Positions 39,539 through 51,700 of a stretch of DNA of 64,000 bases are shown piece by piece. The notes under the pieces were generated by a model. That model was not told the origin of the DNA. It worked only from the letters and a program-made list of their open reading frames with translations, and did no database searches. The DNA is from Chondrosia reniformis (lineage: Eukaryota > Porifera > Demospongiae > Chondrillida > Chondrillidae): positions 6,326,501-6,390,500 of the forward strand of contig OX359192.1 of the NCBI GenBank assembly GCA_947172415.1, read 5' to 3'. The position numbers and the translations under genes were made by a program. Each line of letters starts with the position of its first letter. Positions within the stretch are counted from its first letter, which is position 1.

Positions 39539-42500
39539 ATGAAGGCATCATTATTATTAGCAGTGATTGCCTTTTCCGCTATCAGAGTTGGTAGTGCCGC
39601 AGCAAATGTACGGCAAATCGAGGAGAGACTGTCCCCAGAAAGACTCCAAGCAGAACTAGGACGTCCATTAGGTTGGAATATACGAGTTTACCAGTCTCTG
39701 TTACATCCATAACCTTAAACAAATCCTATAATGAGTTATTGCAATGCTATCTGCTATATATTCCAGAAAATTGACTGTTGCTAATTTTGTGTTCTGATAG
39801 ATGCCCTGCCTGATCATGTACTCGTCGAAGTAGATTTGAGGAATGTTAGAAGTAGAAGAGATGCTGGAGAAGACGTCTTCATAGAAATGAACATATTTAA
39901 CAAATCATTCATGGTTGATATGGCACTTAATCGATACCTGATTCCTGAGAACTACATCGTTGAGGATGTAGATGAAGAAGGTGTTCGTCACAAAGTAGAG
40001 AGCAACTCAGATAAATGCTATTTTCAAGGCACAATAGCTGGCGACCCTAGTTCAAAAGTATCACTAAGCTTATGTCAGGATGACATGATGGTGGGTGCAT
40101 ATACTTTGAAGAGAGAATGAGATATTATGTCATGTAGTATGCTAAAACTGAATGCATGATTTGAGGAATGTTAGGTCTTACTTCATGTATATGTGTACAT
40201 CTTTTTATCAAAACAAAAACACAGTTTCAAGGGGATCTGTAAATTATTAGTGAATAGGCAAACAAACGATGTGAAATCAGTGGAGCTGTTGTTTCTCTGT
40301 TCATTCATGGTATTGTAGCTAGTGTCATGTGTGATCAGAAAACAACTAAAGTGACTCAAAATGTAACTAATGACATTTAGCTTAATGACTGTACAAAGAT
40401 TACTAACCTCTGATTAATCTAATTATCTTCAGTACACATTACGACATATACTTGCATGGGAAGATACTGGAGATCAAAGACTAGAATAAAGCATTAAATT
40501 TAGTATAGATTTTATGTACTCACTCGACTTAAGTTGAATTCCTTTGCTTTAGGATGGCATGATAATTAGTGGCGTACATGCCATTGCCGTGAAACCTGTG
40601 AATGGAACTCCATATCATCTTGCTTACGATGCAACAGAGATTATTCTATCAGATTCTGAAATAGACAATATCAATGGTTAGTAGGCAATTGCTAGTTTGA
40701 TCAATGTTTGATTGATACACACATTTAGACTCTTTATAATGTTACCTTTTAAGTTTAGGTGTACCACCCTTGAAAGCATTCCTTGTCTGAAGTCATTTGT
40801 TATGTAAAAGACTTTGCCCTAAATGGCCATATTTAATGTCTTATGAATATTATTCATCCTTTTGGCTTCTATTTAGGTTCACAAAGCTCTCTATAGCTAT
40901 AGGTCCTATCTTCTAATGCCATGCTATAGTTGGAATGATACAATTATATATTGCCTGTAATTCTATACTGTAGACAAACGACCTGATGATAGTCACATGC
41001 CAAAGAAAGTTATTAATGAACTTGAGAAAGCCGTAAGAAGTAGACGTCAGTCTAATGAGGAGATTATGGAAATTATGGTCTATGTGGATAAACAGACTGT
41101 CGACTTCTATGGTGCTGGAACGGAGAATTATGTACACAATGTTCTTAATGTCGTAAGTATTAATAAATATGAAATATATATGTACATAATATTTAAAATG
41201 TTCTGTATCAGCTACATATTTCAATATTGATTGTTTTATGTGAAACACATATTTTGTGACTTTCTTACTGTAGCTTGCAAGCCTGTTCAGTGATTCATCC
41301 CTTAATGGTCCTCCAATTTATATATCACTTGTGAAATTGATCAGAGAAACAGGAACTACGTCTCCCTTCTCCTCCACAACAGATGTGGATCCTCTGTTGA
41401 ACAGCTTTTGTAGCTATCAAGCTAACTTACCAGATGCCAACGAATTTGATGTTGCTGTTCTACTCACAAGGTAGGTACAAGGGTGGCAATCAACCTGCTC
41501 TGCTATGCTCACCACTGTTAAGTATTAGATGCTTAAATTTCTGGTTCAATGTTGACTGTAGGCGAAACCTATGTGGAATGGACAGCAATAATGTATGTAA
41601 ACGAGGAACCATAGGTTATGCTCCCGTCAGCGGAATGTGTACCACTGCTCGATCTTGTGCCATTGTGGAGGACCAGGGCCTCCCAGCCGCCTTCACTATT
41701 GCTCACGAGGTTGGCCACACGTAAGTTATCTTGAACTATCAAATAAACTTGTCTTCAGACTCCAGTCTTACTGTGATATAGGTTATCAATGAGGCACGAT
41801 GGGAGCCAGAATGAGTGTGACCCTTCTGGTAACATTATGGCAGGCACACTTGGAGGTGGGAAAGAGGCATTTAAGTGGTCTACCTGTTCTGCCACCTACC
41901 TCAACCAGTATCGGAGGAGTGGAGGAACCTCTTGTCTTCAAGATACACCCTCACAGACCACAATTAAGCCCAATGTACTGGTGGGTGTTAATTTTACTGC
42001 TGATGAGCAGTGCAAGGCAATTTATGGCCCTACTTCAGGCCTGTGCAGCTGGCAGAAACTCAATGTGAGTGTATACACTGTTTTTTGGGTTGCATATGTA
42101 GCTGTTGAACTTCTCTGATAACACTTAAATGTATTCAATATAGCATCCACAACAAATCTGTTTATTACATCCTACCTCTGTTTGTGTCTTTAGGAGATAT
42201 GTACAAAGTTTTATTGTTCTAAGGGTAGCAGTTGTTCCACCAACTATGTACCTCCCGCCGATGGTACTGCCTGCGGAGGCGGAAAGGTACTGAGAAACTT
42301 GCTAATAAAGTATTATGTTTGATCCATAATGACATGACTTCTCTCCGATCAGATATGTTACCGTGGTACCTGTGTTAACCCTGTGGAGGTGGCCACGCCT
42401 ATTAATGGTGGGTGGAGTCAGTGGACTGCATGGAGTAACTGTTCCAGAACATGTGGTAGCAGTATTAAAACCAGATCAAGACAGTGTAATAACCCAACGT

Positions 42501-44857
42501 ACGTACACACACTAAATAATGTAACTTGGCATTGATATGGGTTCTTATTGAGGGCAGCTAATTTTCCTTTGAAGGAGTACTCTCCTTGGTAACACAAAAT
42601 GGCATTAGTAATTGGAGCTATTCTCCATTGTGGAAGAGCCTATCAGATTGAAGTGTTATAATCTATTCATGAAATGAAAAGAATATTAATACATTTGTTA
42701 GAGTTCTTCATGATATACAATAGTTTTGATATCCATATATATGTATATATATATATATGGATGACTATACTACATAACAACCTCTCTTGTATACAGTACA
42801 ATATTCTTCCTTCTGTAGTCCCCAATTTGGAGGTGCCTATTGCTCGGGAGAATCCATTGAAAATCAATTCTGCAATCAACCCGTGAGTTGTCATACAATG
42901 CATATGTATGTGCTGTATATAATATATGTACATGTAGACCTGTGCTTATATATGTGCCTGTAGACCTGTGCTTATATATGTGCCTGTAGGCCTGTGCTGA
43001 TGGTGACACCTTCAGGCAAGAGCAGTGTGAAGCCAGGAATACTGTTGCTTTCGGTGGCAATTTCTACACATGGAGACACTATGCCTGTAAGACTTATATA
43101 TAAGCTGGATATCTGTATAGGATATGTGCATAAGGACATGATAATTCTCTTCCATAGCTGCACCAGTTGGAGTCTGTGAATTAGCCTGTCTTTCCAATGA
43201 AAATTTTTATGCCAATTTTGGAACAGTTGAAGATGGGACTAGTTGTCCAGCTGATGCTGGATTTGACAAAGCTGTGTGTATATCGGGCAGTTGTGTGGTA
43301 TGTTCAGCTGTCACAGGCACTGATGGCATGTAACGCTTTTGTAGACATCTTTAACATTGTCGGCTCACTTCTTTTAGAATGTCGGATGCGATAATACCTT
43401 AAGTGGCACAAAGTTTGATAAGTGTGGTGTTTGTGGAGGAGATGGAACTGATTGTGAAAAAAATGTATTCACTTTCTCTCAAAATAACCTCCCATTTGGT
43501 AAGTTCAATTGAAGGCACATATGTAGTATATAGCAAAGCCTTCATTTTTTAATTTGCTGACATATAGAAGTGCTTTCTATTAATGTGATATAAGTGAAGA
43601 AACAGATGTCACTGTAACTGATATATATATAGACTATAATAAACTGGTTTAATTTCATTAGCCAATAAAAATATCTAAATTATCACCCTTTTTTTCTTTT
43701 TTTTTCCAAAATAAGGTTATTTTACAATTGATACCTTGCCCAATGAAGCCAGACAAATTAGAGTATTGGAGAACTCTGACAATATGAATACATACTTTGG
43801 TGAGTGACCTGTGTGATTTGATACACAGCATGCATCTTCCTAATCAGTAGACTCAATGAGTTATCTTATGTCTGCTCAGCTAACCTATTTATATCACAGT
43901 GGTACCAGAGGATGGTCACTCACTTGAAATGGCCACTTCTTCAGTAAAGTCAAAATTTAACACTTTGTCATTTTATATACGTATAATACTAGTCACCTCT
44001 CTAATGTAGCCAGATAAATTAAGTCACACTGGTGACTGGATTAGGCAGGTTACACTGTATAATGAATTTAACAAGTATTCCTTATATGTATATGCATATA
44101 TTAATACCTCTTTTTAATTTTTTTTTAAAATGTCCTGATTTTTTAGCCCTATCAGTTGGTGGCACTAGAATATTGAATGATGGTTACTCGGTTACTGCCT
44201 CCAAAGACTTTACAGCAGCTGGTACAGATTGGACATATCGTAGAGTTAGGGGTGTTTCTGAGACACTAACTGCATTTGGACCACTTAAAGGGAATGTAGT
44301 CCTAGAAATTTTAATCGGTTCCAGTGGAACAAATGCAAATATTCAGTATGAATATTACACCCCTATATCAAGTCCTCCTACTACTGCTGCTACTGAAGCT
44401 ACTACTGAAGCTACTACTGCAGCTACTACTGCAGCTACTACTGAAGCTACTACTGCAGCAACGACTGCAGCAACTACTGCAGCTACTACTGAAGCTACTA
44501 CTGCAGCTACTACTGCAGCTACTACTGAAGCTACTACTGCAGCAACGACTGCAGCTACTACTGCAGCTACTACTACAACTACTACTGCAGCTACTACTGC
44601 AGCTACTACTGCAGCTACTACTGCAGCTACTACTGCAGCAACGACTGAAGCCCCAACCAAACCATCAGCCTGTACAAGTGAGTTATACATGATACTTGTC
44701 TGCTTCACAAGATATGGTTAAAACCTGACACAATTCTATTCTTTACATTCTAGGTAACTGCAATGATTTTTACACTACTTGTCCCTACTACAAGAAATAT
44801 TGCAAAATATACACAGTTATCAGAAGTTATTGTTGCAAGACTTGTAATTGCAGTTGA
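39539..44857 (+). CDS. ADAMTS-type secreted zinc metalloprotease with mucin-like linker
   Basis: Sixteen exons: 39539-39671, 39801-40090, 40553-40676, 40974-41152, 41274-41470, 41562-41720, 41782-42064, 42194-42286, 42353-42498, 42819-42882, 42990-43086, 43158-43297, 43378-43498, 43716-43799, 44147-44677 and 44754-44857 (914 residues). In order: signal peptide ([15 protein letters not shown]); prodomain with CYFQG; furin-type site VRSRRQ just before the catalytic start IMEIMVYVD; zinc motif HEVGHTLSMRHD with Met-turn region NIMAG, complete and split by the intron after 41720; a disintegrin-like Cys-rich part; one thrombospondin repeat [16 protein letters not shown]; the ADAMTS hallmark [12 protein letters not shown]; a spacer; a Thr/Ala-rich [10 protein letters not shown] linker; and a six-Cys ending ([15 protein letters not shown]...CCKTC) like a PLAC or ShKT module. 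It should cleave extracellular matrix. The mucin-like stretch near the end is unusual for the family. Confidence 0.93.
44377..44654 (+). repeat. Coding ACT-GCA/GAA-GCT repeat (Thr/Ala-rich linker)
   Basis: About 90 codons built from actgca, gctact and gaagct triplet blocks encode [10 protein letters not shown] runs in the ADAMTS-like protein. It is a candidate O-glycosylated stalk between the spacer and the last Cys module. Long open frames in the other frames (poly-Leu plus strand, poly-Val/Ala minus strand) are artefacts of this triplet repeat. Confidence 0.95.
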
Positions 44858-45810
44858 ACTGCCTATTTAGAAATTTAGAAAGGGTCTTCACACACTTATC
44901 CTTTGAACAAAGCTGGTCTTACTAATGCCTTCTTACCCTCTGACTCTGAATTAGTTGTAAATATTTACATAACTCTATTCTTACGCATGAGTCTGTTTTA
45001 ACATTGTAAAGAATTTGAAATTAATGTAAAATATATGAGTTATAATGTGTTATGTTTTCATATAACATGTTAAAAAGATTGGTTCTTTTTAGAATTAATG
45101 TATCACATAGAATCTATACAGTATACTTATGCATGTGAAAATTGATAGTTGATCTTAGACTAGTTTACAATTCTATAAGCTATATAATTGCTATATATGT
45201 ATATGCATGACTGCCATGTGTGATGATCCATGATCCCCTATAGGTATAGAGTCCACTGTATAGGACATGTATGTACACATGCACACTACAAAATGCTAAA
45301 TATCTCCTAGGATCACTGTAATCATGTAAGTATAAATGTGCAGCTTTTAGTCACTAGGGACAAAGTCACTACCCCTCTCTTCTTATTCTCTGGAGTACAC
45401 ATCATGCAGAATACATCATTCCTTTTCCCTTTTTTCTTTTTCCTTTTACTCTTCCTTCCTCCTTTTCCCCCCTTTTTCTTTTTCGTTATAACTACTGTAC
45501 TCACGAATGACACCATTTATGAACACGTTGCGCAATCTACGGGACATGGGACGGCCTTTGGATTTTTAAAATACTTGTTATGCAATAATTTACAAGAGTA
45601 TACTGAATGCTTACATAGATGTATGCATTGGCAATGAGCTAGGTTATATTTTATGTTATAAATCTCATTATGAATTCGACAATTGGAGTTATATAACCAC
45701 TGCACAATGATCATTTTTGTTTGACAATTCTGAAATATATATACAATGTCATACATATATATACATATACATGGTTTTTAAATAATAAAAATGTTCAAAT
45801 AATGTAGTTC
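44858..45810. other. Intergenic, with pyrimidine tract at 45419-45486
   Basis: No convincing gene. The stretch 45419-45486 is almost pure C/T (ccttttcccttttttctttt). The rest is AT-rich 3' flank of the protease gene. Confidence 0.6.
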
Positions 45811-46050
45811 TTAAACAAGTTCTTCATGAGCCATGCTGTTTCTTCTCCTTTTTTGAGTCTTACTAGAATGGTGCTGCAGTACTTCATTTCGCATCACTTT
45901 ACTGAGTGTAAAGGTGATCCCAGGGCACACCACGAGGAGGTAGAAGTACTTCGTGCCCCAAATGGCCTCCGGTTTCTCAACTCTGTTTGACACTTCCACT
46001 ACTTGCGTCGTAAGAGAAGTTGCTCGGGAACGGTCCGGCGTACCTGACCG
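45811..46050 (-). CDS. Possible small membrane protein, C-terminal exon (hypothetical)
   Basis: An open minus-strand frame ends at 45811. It reads ATSLTTQVVEVSNRVEKPE, then a hydrophobic segment (YFYLLVVCPGITFTL), then a basic tail with KTQKRRRN and the end AHEELV. The frame has no ATG before the hydrophobic segment, so it would need an upstream exon, which I could not place in the CpG-rich DNA to its right. Balanced composition and the membrane-plus-basic-tail layout are the only support. I recognise no family, and it may be chance. Confidence 0.25.
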   Translation of the reverse strand, partial: RSGTPDRSRATSLTTQVVEVSNRVEKPEAIWGTKYFYLLVVCPGITFTLSKVMRNEVLQHHSSKTQKRRRNSMAHEELV

Positions 46051-46640
46051 ACCTGTGACCAGTTACTAGTCCTGCACTGCCTCACGCTACGGACAGAACA
46101 AGCCCGACCCTGGCGGACCACAAACTCCCACCAATGAGAATCATCATGTGCACACAACGCAGCTTGAGAGCACTGTACACAGACTTTAGCTCATTGGGAT
46201 CGGCCAGGCGCTTTAGAGTAGGGACCCATCAGTTCACTGAACTATAAGAAAAGAATTGAAAATACATGATATACAATGAAATACTGCATTGATGCATGGA
46301 TACGAAAACTGAATACAAATTAAAATGCAAATGCCTTCCAAACCAACCTGAAGCTGCAGCCTACAACAGGGGTTCCTGACCGACTACGTAGTGGCACTGG
46401 ACCCACGCTCCTCCAGGTACGGGTCGTATAGTGAGAATCCCGCAAGTGCCAATTTAACACACAAGCAGGATTAATAGTGAGATACATCTCCAGGCACTAA
46501 CCCATGATAGAGAGACCACCCCACTATACGAACACCGATGACCCTTTGTCGCATGGTACCATGGTCGTGCTCCTACCACGGTTTTCGCATCGATCCACAC
46601 CAAAGCAGACCTCCAGAGTTGATAGCCCGGAGGCCAAAGA
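46010..46640. other. CpG-rich island of unknown function
   Basis: About 630 bp with a much higher GC and CG-dinucleotide content than the flanks (for example ggtccggcgtacctgaccga near 46033). The segment 46244-46355 inside it is AT-rich, so it is two GC-rich blocks. Both blocks contain cctgaccgac (46043 and 46376). The second block has a 10-bp inverted pair, tcgtatagtg near 46428 and cactatacga near 46530. No tRNA, rRNA or snRNA was recognised and no long frame is open. It could be the 5' end of an unseen gene, a structured RNA gene, or inserted DNA. Confidence 0.4.
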
Positions 46641-46963
46641 CTGAAAATTTCCTTGCCTATTTATAAGAAATTGTCGGCGGGAAACATCGTGAACTTGGCG
46701 GAAACTAAAATTTTGCTAATGTTTTCGAGGTCATGTTCGAGAACAATAGATAACATGCAGAACATAACCCGACCTATTCAGCAATTTATTATTGTTATTG
46801 ATTTTCGACTAGAAATCATTCATGGCTATCCAGCGAAGCACATCATAACATGTATAGTGACCCCATGAATAGAAATGCTTAATTAATAAACAAGCTTTCA
46901 GTGGTTTAATGAACCTCTGATTATTTTAGCAGTGATCTTTTATTTCACAAGCTCTTGCAAGCG

Positions 46964-47001
46964 CATGAATCGACATGCCAATTGGCATATCGATTCATGC
47001 A
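46964..47001. repeat. 38-bp near-perfect palindrome
   Basis: The sequence gcatgaatcgacatgccaat is followed directly by its inverted partner, with 18 of 19 base pairs matching (one C/A mismatch at 46975/46990) and no spacer. It lies in non-coding DNA beside the CpG-rich island. Confidence 0.9.
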
Positions 47002-48792
47002 CAACACAGGACAACGTCACAATGATATTTTACACGTAGGAAGTCTATAATGCTTCTTTTTCTTAATGTTAATAATTAGCATATGCTGCAACGCATCTTT
47101 ACTTCATGTAAAATACTTTTTACTTGTGAGACTGTTCAAAATGTAATTTTTGTACTTTAACGTTTATACAAACTAGCATAAATTTTGATTTGACAAGTAT
47201 ATGTCTTATTGTGCAGCCTAATTGATTTACTGTATATTCTATTTATAGAATTGTCATGGTCCTCATGGAAGTCAAACATCAGTAACCTAGCAACATGTCC
47301 AATTAAGAAACAAGGAGGACTGAGTGCATGGAATTTACAGTGATTTAGCATGTCTACCAGTCCCTAGTAACTAGTAACTCCCAGCTACTGTCATTCAGTT
47401 AGGGGAGGTGTAAAGTACATGCTTAACAGGTTCTCTGTATCCTAAAGATCAGTTTGTCTTACTATATTTGGCTATGAAACTCTACAATCCTTTTAAGCAG
47501 GAGTATTATTGCTTAAGTTTTATAGAAAAATTTGGCAGGTTAGTTGGACCTCAGTGTGACATTGACATTTGGCAAGATATCCATTTTTGGTGTCACTTTT
47601 GTCTTAGCCTCCTATATGTATAAAGTGTATACATATAGCTGTACAATTGTATGTAAGCATGATCTTAGGACTCTGTTAACCCTTTAACAAAATCATCTTT
47701 GCCTTTTAGTAGTAGTGTTGCCTAAACATTGACAACATTTCATTAAAAGTGTTTTCGTTTGCATATGTAACTATATTGTGTTTGTATGACAAGGCCTAGC
47801 TGCCCAGCTGGTGGAATTCCCAAGATTTATCATTACCTTCTAAGTTAACACTACAGCTGTTACTATGGCAATATTTACATAGGAATGGTGCCAGAATCAA
47901 TTTAGCTATAAGCCATTTATAGAGTGTTTGAAGGATTATCTAAAGTTGGATGATGAATTAAGTATTCATCCATGATATATATAATTCTGACAATCATTAG
48001 ATTCCTGTCTTGTGTATATGGCCAATTAATCAATATGCCTTTATATACTTGTACACTGTCCCCTGACCATTTTGTCATCTCTACATGTAGGCATTGTTCA
48101 TGTTTCTCTTGTTATAAGTATATGTGTGTTTAAGTTTAAGCATGAGTTAAGGAAATCATTGCTTAAGTACTTCAATATCAAACTTGAGGTAGTAGGTTAG
48201 GAGTAAGTTAATTGATGTGCACATTAAGCCTTTCTGTGAATATTAATTCAAATAACTAAATTATAATTATTTGTCTTCTAAGCATTATGTCCATGCAGAG
48301 TGTAATTAACTATAATGAGGTATATATTTGTCAAAATGTACATTTTGTTTTAATTCTCTTTCCACAGCCCAGTTTCATCTCCAACAATACCAAATAAAGA
48401 ATCTTCATAATAACTAGTTCCAGTTCCATGGCAATAAGATTACGGGTGCCATTATTCTGGTAAAGTAAAGGTTAATATTACTCTTATGACACAACTCATG
48501 GACAACCTGTTATATTTAAAGAGATTTGGACTTGCCTCTCACTCTTCACCTATATCATCCTGAGCCAAACGTGATATGTAAAATAGACAAGTTTTAGTTT
48601 TAATATGCATATGTTAGTTCAAGTTAGTGTCATGAGGTTGGATGTAATAAGATGTGAAATACAAGCAATGATAAGAACTTGTCAGTGTTACAAAACTGTC
48701 CAGTTAGTATGTATAGAAATACGACATACTAAATGCATGGTCCAAGCCATAAGAATTACATACACTGTATTGGGAATATCTAGAGCTTAAAG
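47002..48792. other. Intergenic, no gene seen
   Basis: AT-rich, no frame with protein-like features on either strand. It is the 3' flank of the tweety gene on the minus strand. Confidence 0.6.
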
Positions 48793-51700
48793 TTAATCCT
48801 CAAACAGAGGTGCCTCATGTACATCTACTTGGTCTATTGGTTCAACCAAAGCATCATACTACGTACATAGAAAAGCAAATGAAATAGATGGTGAAGTGTG
48901 TTTCACATTAAGGAGTATATATCTAACAATAAAATTATTAGCACAGTACGTACATACACACTATTTAAGTATCCTAATTTATTGAGACTCAGCAACAATT
49001 ATATTTAAAACAAATTTAACGTTTTGACCTGGAGGTCTTCATCAGCATCAACACTATATGCACAGTAGTTTAAAGGCTCAATGGCTCTTATTAGTAAGAA
49101 AAATCTTTGACCCAAGACTTTTAGAAATCTCAGCACATAGTTGTAATGGCAATAGGAGATTTAACATTTAGCTCATTGGATCTCACTTTGCCAATAATTA
49201 TAAGCATGCATACCTGAGGTGGCTCTGAAATTGTGGACTGTAGTATGTTGTCATTTGCAGTGTTAGTAAACTGATTCATCTCAATTGAATGTATGGCTTC
49301 AGTATATTGTCCATCTATGGAGGGTCTTTGTGTAATTGCGTCCTGGGTCACCATTCCAGATGTCATTGTACTATATACAGAGGTACGTATATACGTACTT
49401 AACTATACAACTTACAATGTACATACATGTACTGAACTGTCTGGATATGCATTGGAGTTACCTTGTGCCAAGTATTGACGGCTGTGGCCTATTCCAACTG
49501 CTTGATGCATAGTCGCCTCCAAAGTTTCTTGGAATAAATGTGTCAGTCTTTGAAGAAAAGTCATATAATCCTTCTTCTCTGAACCATTTATAGAAAGTGG
49601 AGCACATTGATGTTCTTCCATGCACATATCTGCTATAACTCACTCAGTGTTTCTTAGGTAACCAAAAAGAGCTGATCCCAAACAGAGAATGCACATGATT
49701 GCAATTACCAGACCAAAAAAGCCACCAAAGGATGTAAGCATGTATATACTACACAATAGAGTACAACATAGCATGTACACCACACAATAGAGTACATAGT
49801 ATGTATTATATACTATACAATAGTACTTAGTATGCATTATAGCAGCTGCACTCTACTTTGAATACAAACGGTCTTCTGCAAATTCAGTTCAATAAATAAA
49901 GAAGAATAAACTTACAAGCCAACCCCACACACAGACTTTCTTGCATGTTCATAGCTCTAGATGATGGAGAGAAGCCTTCATCACACAAGTATACATGCGG
50001 CTGTATCTATATATGGTAACAGCAATCAGGGACAACATACCGCATGTACAGGGTCACAGGTTAGAGGAGCTTGTTGGAAAGCTGAATAAGATGCATCTAA
50101 GCTCAGTTCAACTCTATTTAAGTGACCCTAGTGTGTTTAGAAATGAATATTAGGTTAAATAGACAATGTATATATCATTTGCTTGAAGGAACTTATATAC
50201 TTTCTCCTCATTTGTTTGAAGTAAGTTTTTTAAGCTTGTTACTTGACTTTGAAGCATCTTATACAAGTCACCAGTCTCGTTTACCAACTGTGGTAATAAG
50301 AAAGATGCTTAAACAACAGCACAAAAGAAGTTGTTTGTTTCCATTTACCATGCCATTAGTGTTGTTGCAGGAATCTTTACACACCAAATAGTAATCCACT
50401 GACACTGTATACACAGTGTAGACACAATATAATTAGAATATTGCTATATATATAATCACATATTACCTATTACACAAAACAAGTCAAGTAATAAAGTCTT
50501 ATTGTGAATGGGGGATCCCCCTAAAGTGATATAATCACCAACAACCACAGGCAGCTGTTTTCCCTTACTTAGTATGGTACACTTTAGTAGTGACTTTGAG
50601 CACTAACAATGAAATGGGAGTTGTGTCTGATTTGGTGTAAGATCTTGCAATGATCACCAATGTTACATAATTGCCTTTGTACAGGCAGTTTGTGCATTAA
50701 CTCCCGTTTCACAGTATTATATGCCTATAAAATTGGTGTTGCATTGGCAAGTAATATAAGGATAAATTAATCTTATTTACCATCTAAAGATAAGGATGAA
50801 TTAATCCTATTTACCATCTAAAGATAAGGATGAATTACCACCTAAAGATAAATCTTATTTACCGTGTAAAGATGGGTCCTGAGTATGTTTTAAAGTGGTT
50901 TCAGGATTAGTACAGAAATCAGCCAATACCTAGAAAAAATCAATATCTGTTGTCAATATACGTATGCTGCAGATTATTGTCATGAGGAACTCTTTTTGTG
51001 ATTTTGTGAATGCAAAATAAAACGTCATTAACACAAATATAACTTTAAGTAACATCATCATGCACTTGTAAAATTCACAAAAATGAGAACACTAATTATT
51101 AGTCACTTCCTAGTAATTTACAATACTACGTATGTGGACCTCTGTGGTACAATATTGTAATCAAAAATTGGCAACATAGATATTAAAGAATTGAACACTT
51201 CAACCTGGAAGTCTTCATCAACAATTTCTATTAATACTTGTAACGCTGATGCTCAACCATTTCAATTACCATTATGAACGCAACAAACATCCTTACCACT
51301 TGATAAGGTACGTATGTACGTATCTATAACTTACCATTGTCCCAGCAAACCCGAGAGCCACCGCAAACCAGGTAATTATCATGAAAATAGTTACTGCCAC
51401 TAGCATGCTGAAGGTATGGAGATTCAGACAACACATTCACTGAGTAGATATATGTACGTACGTAAGTGTCAGTTTAATTTTTGAATAATTTATCATATCT
51501 ACTCTTCAGAATGTACTATAGGAGGAAATGGGATGGATAATCTAACACCATTTTCCAGTAGATATGGTTGAGTGGGCTAAGGAAACAGGTAATAGAATAT
51601 ACTACATTTTCTTATCTAGTACATGGATGTACGTACATACATACGTATAATTCCTAGGCAGCACGAGTACATTGCCATAATACAGTTATTGGCAGTGTTA

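Noticed and set aside
44324-44708. Poly-Leu (plus) and poly-Val/Ala (minus) frames of over 110 codons
   Set aside because: They are alternative frames of the ACT/GCA triplet repeat that codes the Thr/Ala stalk of the ADAMTS-like protein.
46360-46640. tRNA or snRNA gene
   Set aside because: A tatagtgg string recalls a tRNA A-box and another a U1-like stretch, but no cloverleaf, B-box or Sm site could be built.
50122-50391. 89-residue plus-strand frame
   Set aside because: Antisense to TTYH exons 50201-50287 and 50349-50404, whose minus-strand frames fit the family.
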